Below are positions 52,380-60,299 of a stretch of 64,000 nucleotides of DNA, in pieces (within the stretch, counting starts at the first letter, position 1; each line of letters starts with the position of its first letter). Source of the stretch: Vicinamibacterales bacterium. Its GTDB lineage: Bacteria; Acidobacteriota; Vicinamibacteria; Vicinamibacterales; 2-12-FULL-66-21. Both the position numbers and the translations under genes were made by a program. Location: contig DASXLB010000021.1 in the NCBI GenBank assembly GCA_036496585.1, positions 1 to 64,000 of the forward strand, written 5' to 3'. A model generated the notes under the pieces. That model ran no database searches. It saw nothing but the letters and a program-made list of their open reading frames with translations, and was not told the origin of the DNA.

Positions 52380-53939
52380 TTATGCTCTCGAGATTCCGCA
52401 CTCCTTGATCTTGTTGAGCAGCGTCTTGTAGCTCACGCCGAGGATCTGTGCGGCCTTGCGCCGGTTCCAGTGCACCTGCCGCAGCGTCTGCTCGATGGCG
52501 GCGCGCTCGGCCTTCATCGACGCGGCTTTCGCCACGGCGGCGAGCGATCCTGTCGGGGCGGTCCCGCTGTCGGCGCCGCCGGTCACCGCGTCTTCGGGTT
52601 CCGCCGTGTCGGCCGGAGCGGGCGGCGGCGTGTATGGAAGCGGCGGCATCGGCGGGTTGTAACCGCCTGCGCCCACGGCCGCGACGCCGACGGGAATGCC
52701 CATCCCCGCCGCAACCGCGGCGGCCAACGGGGCCTGCGCGGCGGCCGCCATGGCGCGCTGCATGTTGCGCTCGATCTCGCGAACGACCAGCTGCTCGTCC
52801 TGCAGAATCACCACCCGCTTGATCATGTTCTCGAGCTCGCGGATGTTGCCGGGCCAGTCGTACTGCAGAAACATCTGCCGCAGCTCGTCCGACAGGGGCC
52901 GCGCCGGCCGGTTGTACTTGCGCGCGTAGCGGGCGATAAAGAAGTCGATCAGGGTCAGCGTTTCATCGCGGCGCTCGCGGAGCGGCGGCACGAACAGCTC
53001 GATGACCTTGAGCCGGTAGTAGAGGTCCTCGCGGAAATCTCCGCTGAGCATCATCTTTTCGAGATCGCGGTTGGTCGCGGCCACTATCCGGACGTCCACC
53101 TGGATGCGCTTGTTGCTGCCGAGTTTGGTGAACTCGCCGTCCTGGAGCACATGCAGCAATTTCGCCTGCAGCGCCGGCTTCATCTCGCCGATTTCGTCGA
53201 GCATCAGCGTGCCGGTGTCGGCCTGCTCGAATTTGCCGATGCGGGTGTTCGCCGCGCCGGTGAACGCGCCGCGCTCGTGGCCGAACAGCTCGCTCTCGAG
53301 CAGTTCGGCGGGGAGTGCGGCGCAGTTGACCTTCACGAAGGGACGGTTGCGGCGCGTCGACCGCTGATGGATGGCCCGCGACACCAGCTCCTTGCCGACG
53401 CCACTCTCCCCGCGGATGAGGACGCCGACGTCGCTGTCGGCCACCTGCTCGATGACCGTCGCGATCGCGCGCATCTTCTCGCTGTTGCCCCACACCGCGC
53501 GGTCTTCGTCATCGGAGAGCTGCTGCCGCAGCTCGCTGAGCTCCGATACGAGGCGGTTCTTCTCGATCGCGTTCTTGATGGCCACGTCGAGCGCGATCTC
53601 GCCGAGCCCTTCCGGGTCGTCGGGTTTGACGACGTAGTCGGCGGCGCCGAGCCGGACGGCCTCGACGATCGTCGATGCCTGGTTGCGGCCCGAGAGCATG
53701 ATGACCTGCGCCTCGGGACGCGAGGCCTTGAGCGCACGCAGCGTCGCCATCCCGTCCAAGCCCGGCATCATCACGTCGAGGAGCACCACGTCTGGCGCCT
53801 CGTTCTGTTTCATCGACGCCAGGAGCTCGTCGCCGCGTGTATAGCAGCGCGCTTCATAGCCTCGGAGTGACAGAAACGTCCGCAGGTACTGCGCGAACCC
53901 TGCATCATCATCGACAATGGCGACGTATGGCTTTTTCAT
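52380..53939 (-). CDS. Sigma-54-dependent response regulator (PrsR-like, exosortase-system type)
   Basis: The ATG at 53939 gives a 519-residue protein. The receiver domain has the acidic DDD (10-12), phospho-acceptor D55 in VVLLDVMMPG and the KP of VVKPDD. The AAA+ domain has [34 protein letters not shown] and DWPGNIRELEN. A long Pro/Ala/Gly-rich linker precedes the Fis helix-turn-helix WNRRKAAQILGVSYKTLLNK. This is the NtrC type and resembles the PEP-CTERM-box regulator PrsR. No partner PrsK is adjacent; the nearest kinase is the soluble one at 56814. The frame extends upstream but not as protein. Confidence 0.9.
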   Translation of the reverse strand: MKKPYVAIVDDDAGFAQYLRTFLSLRGYEARCYTRGDELLASMKQNEAPDVVLLDVMMPGLDGMATLRALKASRPEAQVIMLSGRNQASTIVEAVRLGAADYVVKPDDPEGLGEIALDVAIKNAIEKNRLVSELSELRQQLSDDEDRAVWGNSEKMRAIATVIEQVADSDVGVLIRGESGVGKELVSRAIHQRSTRRNRPFVKVNCAALPAELLESELFGHERGAFTGAANTRIGKFEQADTGTLMLDEIGEMKPALQAKLLHVLQDGEFTKLGSNKRIQVDVRIVAATNRDLEKMMLSGDFREDLYYRLKVIELFVPPLRERRDETLTLIDFFIARYARKYNRPARPLSDELRQMFLQYDWPGNIRELENMIKRVVILQDEQLVVREIERNMQRAMAAAAQAPLAAAVAAGMGIPVGVAAVGAGGYNPPMPPLPYTPPPAPADTAEPEDAVTGGADSGTAPTGSLAAVAKAASMKAERAAIEQTLRQVHWNRRKAAQILGVSYKTLLNKIKECGISRA

Positions 53940-54108
53940 TGTGTATGCTTTGACTGCAATTTCTTCCAAGTGTCCAATCGATTTCCCACTCCATTCAAGA
54001 GTCGTACCTCGACAGAACCGGTTTGCGTAACTAGCCGGCCGAAATGGGCAAGGAATTGCCGACTTCGCTTGTTTCCAACTGGTACGTCGCTTGAAATACT
54101 GATTGACC
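53940..54108. promoter_or_regulatory. Divergent promoter region with paired GGTACG-N-CTTGAA motifs
   Basis: Two similar elements face away from each other. On the plus strand CTGGTACGTCGCTTGAA (54079-54095) precedes the small CTERM-like gene. On the minus strand GAGGTACGACTCTTGAA (53994-54010) precedes the response-regulator gene. Both have GG-N10-GA rather than GG-N10-GC, so they are weak sigma-54 candidates or sites for another factor. A short palindrome, GGCAAGGAATTGCC (54047-54060), lies between them. Confidence 0.5.
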
Positions 54109-54345
54109 GTGTGGGAAAACGTCGTACGTAGGCATTTGGTTTCTCTTGCGCTCGGTCTGACGGTGGTCGTGGCGAGCCCCTCGTTGGCGGCCGCGACGGT
54201 GGCAAACGCAGATTCGGACGCGCGGGCGTCCATCCCGGCGGAGAGAGCCCGAGCGTCTGTTGCCGGTCTGCGCGATGAGGCCGCCATGGTCCTGGTTGGA
54301 ACCGCGCTCATTGGTCTTGCGGCGGCCGTCCGCCGGGCCGCGTAG
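54109..54345 (+). CDS. Small secreted protein with PEP-CTERM-like C-terminal sorting tail
   Basis: The frame opens at TTG 54103 or GTG 54109; the GTG gives 78 residues. A signal peptide with two arginines is followed by a hydrophobic core (LVSLALGLTVVVASPSLAAA). A short Ala-rich hydrophilic middle leads to a C-terminal tripartite tail: DEA, a hydrophobic helix AAMVLVGTALIGLAAAV, then RRAA. The helix and arginines line up with PEP-CTERM signals (PEPATMVLLGTGLAGxAAxVRR) except that PEP is replaced by RDE. It lies next to the PrsR-like regulator. The start is uncertain, since the predicted transcript start is close to the GTG. A TTG at 54136 is possible. Confidence 0.62.
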   Translation: MWENVVRRHLVSLALGLTVVVASPSLAAATVANADSDARASIPAERARASVAGLRDEAAMVLVGTALIGLAAAVRRAA

Positions 54346-54480
54346 CTGAACATCAGGTTTTCGAAGCCGTGCCCGGTGTGCCTGCGGCGTATGGTCCGCA
54401 ACGCAGCCGGGCGCTTCGAAATTCATGCATTCGAGTGCGGGCGACGGGGTCGCCGCTCATGAGGACCGGCCAGGCTTGGC

Positions 54481-54514
54481 GCCGGCCGCGGCTTTGCGCC
54501 GGCCACGGCTTTGC
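54481..54514 (+). repeat. Two tandem 17-bp repeats upstream of the beta-helix gene
   Basis: GCCGGCCGCGGCTTTGC is followed directly by GCCGGCCACGGCTTTGC, differing at one base. Each contains GG-N10-GC with a TTTGC end, so each is a weak -24/-12 candidate; the first would start transcription about 21 nt before the ATG at 54529. Confidence 0.55.
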
Positions 54515-54528
54515 ACAAGGTCGAGCTC

Positions 54529-55986
54529 ATGCGTCGAATCTTTTGCGTGGCGGCCGTGTTGCTCGCCGCGTCCGCCCCGTCCCGATCGTCGATCCATGTC
54601 GTTCGCGCTGGCGAGGATCTGCAGACAGCCCTGAACGCGGCGCGCGCCGGCGACGAGATCCGGCTGGAGCGTGGCGCCACCTTCACCGGGAATTTTGTGC
54701 TACCCGTCTTCGACGGAGACGCGCCCGTGATGGTCCGCACGGACCTCTCCGCGGCGGAGCTCCTCCCGCCTGATCAGCGGGTGACACCCGCGGCGGCCGC
54801 CAGTTTCGCCCGGATCGTGTCGCCGAACGGCAGCGCGGCGCTGCAGACCGCGCCGGCTGCGCGGCATTGGCGCCTCGCGTTTCTCGAATTCCCGGCCACC
54901 CGGAACGGCTCCGGCGACATCATCCAGATCGGCGACGGTTCTTCGGCGCAGTCGCAGTTGTCGCAGGTGCCGTCCGACATCACGCTGGATCATCTCTATG
55001 TCCATGGCGATCCGCAGAAGGGGCAGAAGCGCGGGATCGCGCTGAACGGCGCCTCCGTGACGATCCGGGACTGCCACGTGAGCGACATCAAGGCGGTGGG
55101 AGCGGACGCGCAGGCGATCGCGGGCTGGAACGGTCCCGGTCCCTACGTCATCGAGAACAACTATCTCGAGGCCGGCGGCGAGGTGTTCCTGCTCGGCGGC
55201 GCCGATCCTGGCATCCGTGACCTGGTGCCGAGCGACGTCACCATCCGCCACAACCAGTTCAGCCGCCCACTCGAGTGGCGCGGGTCGCGGTGGCAGGTGA
55301 AGAACATCCTCGAGCTCAAGAACGCGCGTCGAGTGGTCGTCGAGGCGAATCTCCTCGAAAACAATTGGCAAGCCGCGCAGCCGGGCTACGCCGTGCTGTT
55401 CACGCCGCGCAACCAGGACGGCGCCTGCCCCTGGTGCGTCGTTGAATCGGTCAACTTCACCCACAACGTGGTGCGCAACGTGGCGGCTGGCATCAACCTC
55501 AGCGGCCACGACTCGCCGAACCAGAGCCGCCAGACGAACGGCATTCGCATCGAAGGCAACCTATTCGACGGTGTCACGACGAAGATGGGGGGGAACGGCT
55601 GGGGCATGTTAATCGGCGACGGCCCGCGGGACGTGACCGTCGCCGGCAATACGTGGCAGTTCGACGGAACGACGCTCGTCTACGCGTATGGCGCTCCGAG
55701 GATTGACGGCTTCCGGTTCGTGAACAACGCCGCCCCGCACGGGCAGTACGGCATCAACGGCGCTGATGCCTCGACCGGAACACTGACGTTCGAGCGGTTC
55801 TTCAATGCGCCGGTGGTGGCGGGCAACTGGCTGAGCGGCGGCCCCGGCGGCCGTTACCCGACGGGAAACCGCTTTGACGCACCGTTCGATCCGGCGAACG
55901 CCAAGGGCGCCGGCGTCGACGTCGCCGCCATGCGGGCGCTCGCCGACGCGATCGAGCACGGCCGCTTTACTTCGTCAGCGAAATGA
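54529..55986 (+). CDS. Secreted right-handed beta-helix (pectate-lyase-like) protein
   Basis: The ATG at 54529 has AAGG 8 nt upstream and opens a signal peptide (MRRIFCVAAVLLAASAPS). The 485-residue product begins with VVRAGEDLQTALNAARAGDE, a common start of parallel beta-helix proteins. Regular turns follow (SDITLDHLYVHGDPQKGQ, VTIRDCHVSDIKAVG, VIENNYLEAGGEVFLLGG, VVVEANLLENNWQAAQPG, GIRIEGNLFDGVTTKMGG). The family includes polysaccharide lyases and epimerases such as AlgG. I see no diagnostic catalytic set, so lyase, epimerase or structural roles are open. It overlaps the convergent methyltransferase gene by 20 nt. Confidence 0.8.
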   Translation: MRRIFCVAAVLLAASAPSRSSIHVVRAGEDLQTALNAARAGDEIRLERGATFTGNFVLPVFDGDAPVMVRTDLSAAELLPPDQRVTPAAAASFARIVSPNGSAALQTAPAARHWRLAFLEFPATRNGSGDIIQIGDGSSAQSQLSQVPSDITLDHLYVHGDPQKGQKRGIALNGASVTIRDCHVSDIKAVGADAQAIAGWNGPGPYVIENNYLEAGGEVFLLGGADPGIRDLVPSDVTIRHNQFSRPLEWRGSRWQVKNILELKNARRVVVEANLLENNWQAAQPGYAVLFTPRNQDGACPWCVVESVNFTHNVVRNVAAGINLSGHDSPNQSRQTNGIRIEGNLFDGVTTKMGGNGWGMLIGDGPRDVTVAGNTWQFDGTTLVYAYGAPRIDGFRFVNNAAPHGQYGINGADASTGTLTFERFFNAPVVAGNWLSGGPGGRYPTGNRFDAPFDPANAKGAGVDVAAMRALADAIEHGRFTSSAK

Positions 55987-56770
55987 CCCGGACCGAGGCG
56001 TAGTGCGCCAGGCGCGGAAAGCGATCGAGCAGGGCGCGATCGCCGGCGTACAAGCGGCGCCAGGAATTCTTCACGACGGGCAGCACGCAGCCGACCTGCA
56101 CGTGCGGCAGGACGAACGCTCGCGTCGACCACGAGCGAAAGCCGCGGGCGAACCGAGCCAGCTCTCCGTCGGTGAGCGGGCGTTCGTAGGGGGAGATGTC
56201 TGGCGCGCGGTAGGGGATGAGGCGGCGCACCAGGCGGAGCACGGCGGAATTGCGGACGGGCTCCTTGAAGATCGCGCGTCCGCCCGGTTTGAGGACGCGT
56301 CGCACCTCGCGCGAAACGAGATCGAGATCGAGGTGATGCAGGATCGCCATCCCGAAGACGAGGTCGACGGAGTCGTCCGCAAACGGGAGGTCGTGCGCCG
56401 ATGCCGCTATAAAGGTGGCGCCGGCTTCGCGACCGCTGACGGCAAGCCGTCGCTGACCCAGCCGCAGCAGGTCCTCGGAGATGTCGATCGCCCACACGTG
56501 GGCGCCCCGGCCAGCCAGCAGCGCCGTGTTCGCGCCCGATCCGCACCCGAAATCGACAATCCGGCGACCCTCGACGTCGCCAAGCTGATGATAGGCATAC
56601 TCGAGCGGGTACGCCGTGTCGCCGGGAGGGCGCGCGTAGCGCTCGAACGTCTCGGTGTTCACGCGCAGCGCGTCATCGGGTGTCAGTGTCGCTTCCACCG
56701 AGCTGCGCACGATCTCGGCGCGCTCCCAGACCTGCATGGCGCCGGATCGCTCGCCGACAGTCGTGTGCAT
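55967..56770 (-). CDS. SAM-dependent methyltransferase (class I)
   Basis: From the ATG at 56770 (GGGGAG upstream) the protein is 267 residues. Motif I is IVDFGCGSGANTALLAGRG, then VWAIDISEDLLRLGQRRL, HDLPFADDSVDLVFGMAILH and EVRRVLKPGGRAIFKEP, a standard Methyltransf_11 domain. The C-terminal part is unlike ubiquinone-type enzymes. Substrate unknown; a sugar or lipid in the locus is possible. The longer frame upstream lacks a ribosome site. Confidence 0.85.
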   Translation of the reverse strand: MHTTVGERSGAMQVWERAEIVRSSVEATLTPDDALRVNTETFERYARPPGDTAYPLEYAYHQLGDVEGRRIVDFGCGSGANTALLAGRGAHVWAIDISEDLLRLGQRRLAVSGREAGATFIAASAHDLPFADDSVDLVFGMAILHHLDLDLVSREVRRVLKPGGRAIFKEPVRNSAVLRLVRRLIPYRAPDISPYERPLTDGELARFARGFRSWSTRAFVLPHVQVGCVLPVVKNSWRRLYAGDRALLDRFPRLAHYASVRVISLTK

Positions 56771-56813
56771 CTCGTCTCTCCCCTCTGGGAGAATGCAAAC
56801 GGTGCGCCCGAGC

Positions 56814-57503
56814 TCAGGCGGCGGGGAGGAGAAGTCTGGCGCCCGCCTTGGCGTTGTCCGGGGCGCCCCAGATCCGGCCATCGAAGGCCGTAAGAATCAG
56901 CTTCGCTATCGGCAGGCCCAGGCCGGAACCGCCGCGCAATTCGTCGAACTGGGGCAATGCGTCCGACCCTGCCGTCTCGAGGGCGGTGATGGTCGGGTCG
57001 TCGCCGATGAGGATCTCCTGATGCGGACGCGCACCCATGGTCGCCGGACGCAGGCGGACGACGAGCGTGTCGGAGGTGACGAGTTCACGCCGCAGCGACC
57101 CGAGAATCGACTGGAGCGCGTGTTTGAGCCGACCCGGGTCGGCGTGGACCAGCGCTGGCGCATCGGGCAGCCGGAGGTCGATGCGCAGCTCGCGATCGGG
57201 GAGGGGAGCAAGGTCATCGGCCGCGTGCCGCAGCGGGTCCCGCAGGTCGGTCGAGCTGCGGTTGAAGACTGCCGTTCCGGCCTCCAGCTGCGCCAGATCG
57301 CTCGTTTCCGCCACCAGCGCCGTCAGCCGGCCGCATGATTTTTCGACTTCCTCGAGCAGCCGGCGCTGCTGCTCGGTGAGGGGGCCCGCCCGTTCCTGCT
57401 GGAGCATCCGCACGTATCCGAGGACGACGGTCATCGGCGTCCGAAATTCGTGGACCGCCAGGGAAAGCATTTTCGGCCAGCGCGGGTCGGTCGTCTCGGA
57501 CAT
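56814..57503 (-). CDS. Soluble histidine kinase (HisKA/HATPase)
   Basis: The ATG at 57503 gives only 229 residues: [20 protein letters not shown] with the phospho-His H18 in [14 protein letters not shown], then a weak N-box region and the G-box [19 protein letters not shown]. No transmembrane, PAS or HAMP region precedes the H box, so the sensor input must come from elsewhere. It lies a few kb from the response regulator at 52380 and could be its partner, but other genes intervene. It is divergent from msrP, with 54 nt between the starts. Confidence 0.82.
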   Translation of the reverse strand: MSETTDPRWPKMLSLAVHEFRTPMTVVLGYVRMLQQERAGPLTEQQRRLLEEVEKSCGRLTALVAETSDLAQLEAGTAVFNRSSTDLRDPLRHAADDLAPLPDRELRIDLRLPDAPALVHADPGRLKHALQSILGSLRRELVTSDTLVVRLRPATMGARPHQEILIGDDPTITALETAGSDALPQFDELRGGSGLGLPIAKLILTAFDGRIWGAPDNAKAGARLLLPAA

Positions 57504-57557
57504 GGCCCGATTGTAGGCGGGAATGGGGGACGGGTGGTTCGGTGTTCTAATAGCCAT

Positions 57558-58541
57558 ATGCTGATCCGCAGCGATCCGCCGATTGCGTCGTCCGAGGTCA
57601 CGGACGAGCGCTGGTTTCTCCGCCGTCGCGAGTTCATTCAGCTCGGCGCCGGCGTGCTGGGCGCAATCGCCGGAGGGGTGGCGACCGCGTGCGCGGGGGA
57701 CGCAGTGAACGCCTCGACCGGCGGCGCCACGGCGGTCGCCGCTCAGCAGCCGCTGACGGCCCCCCGGAAGATGGTCACGACGACCGAGCCGCTCAACAAG
57801 TTCGAAGAGATTACCGGCTACAACAACTATTACGAGTTCGGCACCGCCAAGGGCGACCCGAAGAAATACGCCGGGCAGCTGAAGACCACGCCGTGGACGG
57901 TCAAGATCGACGGGCTGTGCAACAAGCCCGCCGACTACCATCTCGAGGATCTGATCAAGACGGCAGATCTCGAGGAGCGTGTCTATCGTTTCCGCTGCGT
58001 CGAGGCGTGGTCGATGGTGATCCCGTGGATTGGGATACCGCTGGCCGCCGTGCTCAAGCGCGCCGATCCTCAGCCGAAGGCGACGTTCGTCGAGTTCCAG
58101 ACCGTGCTGCGGCCCAGCGAAATGCCGGGGCTGGCCGAGGGCGGCTTGAACTGGCCCTACACCGAGGCGCTCCGGCTGGACGAAGCGATGAATCCGTTGT
58201 CGCTGCTCGCCGTCGGTCTCTACGGCAAGACGCTCCTCAACCAGAACGGCGCGCCGATTCGGCTGGTGGTGCCCTGGAAATACGGATTCAAGAACATCAA
58301 GTCGATCGTCCGTATCCGCTTCGTCGACAAGATGCCGCACACCGCGTGGAACGACGCCAACCCGCGCGAATACGGTTTCTATTCGAACGTGAATCCAACT
58401 GTCGATCATCCGCGCTGGAGCCAGGCCAACGAGCGGCGCATTCCGGCGTTCTTCGCCAACACGAAGACGCTGATGTTCAACGGCTACGCGGATCAGGTCG
58501 CGTCGATGTATGCGGGAATGGACCTGCGGAAGCTCTACTGA
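57558..58541 (+). CDS. msrP: Protein-methionine-sulfoxide reductase catalytic subunit MsrP
   Basis: The 327-residue protein starts at the ATG at 57558 and has a twin-arginine signal ([20 protein letters not shown]). The molybdopterin-binding domain follows, with [20 protein letters not shown] carrying the molybdenum-ligand cysteine and [20 protein letters not shown]. MsrP reduces oxidised methionines in periplasmic proteins using electrons from MsrQ. The msrQ start follows its stop directly. Confidence 0.93.
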   Translation: MLIRSDPPIASSEVTDERWFLRRREFIQLGAGVLGAIAGGVATACAGDAVNASTGGATAVAAQQPLTAPRKMVTTTEPLNKFEEITGYNNYYEFGTAKGDPKKYAGQLKTTPWTVKIDGLCNKPADYHLEDLIKTADLEERVYRFRCVEAWSMVIPWIGIPLAAVLKRADPQPKATFVEFQTVLRPSEMPGLAEGGLNWPYTEALRLDEAMNPLSLLAVGLYGKTLLNQNGAPIRLVVPWKYGFKNIKSIVRIRFVDKMPHTAWNDANPREYGFYSNVNPTVDHPRWSQANERRIPAFFANTKTLMFNGYADQVASMYAGMDLRKLY

Positions 58542-59189
58542 GTGAAGAGGGCGGCCAAGGTCGTCGTCTTCGTGGCCTCCCTCGTGCCCGTCGCGCTGCT
58601 CGTGCGCGGCGCGCTCGTCGGCGACCTCGGCGTCAATCCCGCCGAGACCATTCAGCTCACCACCGGACGCTGGGCGTTCAAGTTTCTCCTGCTGACGCTG
58701 GCCGTGACGCCGCTTCGGCGCCTCACCCGCTGGAACGTGGTGATCCAGTACCGGCGCATGCTCGGGCTCTTCGCGTTCTTCTACGCCACGCTCCATTTCC
58801 TGTCGTACTGGGCGTTCGATCTGCTGTTCGCGTTCAGCGGCATCGTCAAGGACATCGGCAAGCGCCCCTTCATCACCGTCGGGTTCGCGGCGCTGGTCCT
58901 GATGGTGCCGCTCGCCGTCACGTCCACGAAGGGCTGGATCCGGCGCCTCGGTCGCAACTGGGCGCGCCTGCACTGGCTGATCTACGCATCGGCGATCCTC
59001 GCGGCCGTCCACTTCGGGTGGAAGGTCAAGGTGTTCACCGGCGATCCGGTCTATTACGCCAGCGCCGTCGCGCTGCTGCTCGGATTCCGCGTGGTCTGGG
59101 CCGCCACCCACCGCCCGCGCGGCGCCGTCACGCGGCAGGGTTCACGGGGGCCAGTCCGGGAGCCGGTGGCTGCGGAGCCGCGCGGATGA
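58542..59189 (+). CDS. msrQ: Protein-methionine-sulfoxide reductase heme-binding subunit MsrQ
   Basis: The GTG start directly follows the msrP stop. The 215-residue protein has about six membrane helices with the ferric-reductase-like heme histidines in FFYATLHFLSYWAFD and LHWLIYASAILAAVHFGWKV. It passes electrons from the quinone pool or flavin to MsrP. The C-terminal 62 nt overlap the convergent acyltransferase gene, giving an arginine-rich tail. Confidence 0.92.
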   Translation: MKRAAKVVVFVASLVPVALLVRGALVGDLGVNPAETIQLTTGRWAFKFLLLTLAVTPLRRLTRWNVVIQYRRMLGLFAFFYATLHFLSYWAFDLLFAFSGIVKDIGKRPFITVGFAALVLMVPLAVTSTKGWIRRLGRNWARLHWLIYASAILAAVHFGWKVKVFTGDPVYYASAVALLLGFRVVWAATHRPRGAVTRQGSRGPVREPVAAEPRG

Positions 59190-60222
59190 AGCGCGCTTCG
59201 ATCCGGCGGCGCAGCCGCAGCGACGGCTGCTCGACCAGATAGTAGGAGAGCAGCGCCAGCCCGCACGCGAGCGCGAGGTTCAGCGGAAATGCCGCCACCG
59301 CCGCGCTGCTGGCGCGATTGAAGAACGGCTGCTGCCAGAGGTAGAGCGAGTAGCTGAGCCAGCCAACGAACACGAGCGGCCGGGTGTTGAGCAGCCGTCC
59401 CAGTGTCCCTTCGGAGAACGTCACGCACCAGTCGATGCACAGCGCAACCCCGACGTTGACGAGAGAGAATGCTGCGCCGAAATAGACGAGAGGGTGCTGC
59501 GCGAGCGTGTTGGCGGCGAAGGTCGCGAGCGGAACCAGAAGGAACGCCGGAGACGCGAGTGCCCGCATGTAGACACGCGTCGCGTGCAGCCGCGCCCGTA
59601 CGCCTGCGAGGACGCAGCCGACGGCGATCGCGTCCGCGACCGTCTCGAAGCGCGCCCCGATGCCGTCGCCCGCCCACCGCATCAACTCCCACTCGGCGAT
59701 TCGAATGACCGGTGCGAGGAGCACCACCGCGGCGGCGATGACGATCGCCTTTCTGGACCGCGCCAGCAGCACCACTGCGGGCCAGATCAGGTAGAACTGC
59801 TCCTCGACCGACAACGACCAGGTGTGCCCGACGAACCAGGAGCGCCCCTCGTCATAGTTCGTCGTATAGGTCGCGGCGCGCAGGATGTCGTCCTGATGCA
59901 GCGCGACGATCCCCGCGAGGTGGGCGGCGAGCAGCGCCGCCAGCAGGGTGTAGTACGGAGGGAAAATGCGAAGCGTGCGACGGAGATAAAAGGCTCCCAG
60001 GTTCACGCGTCCGGTTCGCGCCACTTCGTGCAGGAGCAGCCGCGTAATCAGGTATCCCGAAATGACGAAGAACACATGCACGCCCAGCTCGGCGATGTTC
60101 AGGGCGTTGCCCGCCGGAGCGCTCAGCGGAAACCCGCGGGTGCCGGCGAGATGGCCGACGAAGACGAACGCGATCGAAATCGCGCGAAGCCCATCCAGTG
60201 AAGGAATCCGATCTTGCGACAT
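59128..60222 (-). CDS. Membrane acyltransferase (OafA/YrhL-type, Acyl_transf_3)
   Basis: The ATG at 60222 gives 364 residues: MSQDRIPSLDGLRAISIAFV, then VHVFFVISGYLITRLLLHEV, FYLRRTLRIFPPYY and HTWSLSVEEQFYLIWPAVVL, all conserved in this family, with about ten membrane segments. These proteins acetylate or succinylate surface polysaccharides. It lies 77 nt after EEP2 on the same strand and may share its transcript. Likely role: O-acetylation of the EPS. Confidence 0.87.
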   Translation of the reverse strand: MSQDRIPSLDGLRAISIAFVFVGHLAGTRGFPLSAPAGNALNIAELGVHVFFVISGYLITRLLLHEVARTGRVNLGAFYLRRTLRIFPPYYTLLAALLAAHLAGIVALHQDDILRAATYTTNYDEGRSWFVGHTWSLSVEEQFYLIWPAVVLLARSRKAIVIAAAVVLLAPVIRIAEWELMRWAGDGIGARFETVADAIAVGCVLAGVRARLHATRVYMRALASPAFLLVPLATFAANTLAQHPLVYFGAAFSLVNVGVALCIDWCVTFSEGTLGRLLNTRPLVFVGWLSYSLYLWQQPFFNRASSAAVAAFPLNLALACGLALLSYYLVEQPSLRLRRRIEARFIRAAPQPPAPGLAPVNPAA

Positions 60223-60299
60223 GTCAGCCTCGGCCGTGGGCCGGGGATGACATTGCAATCCTCACTCCAGCGGCACCGCGAGGCGAGGATCGAGTCACG

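Noticed and set aside
56814-59111. A 765-codon minus-strand frame covering the msrP/msrQ region and the histidine kinase
   Set aside because: Only the last 229 codons encode a kinase; the upstream part is the complement of msrPQ and has shadow composition.
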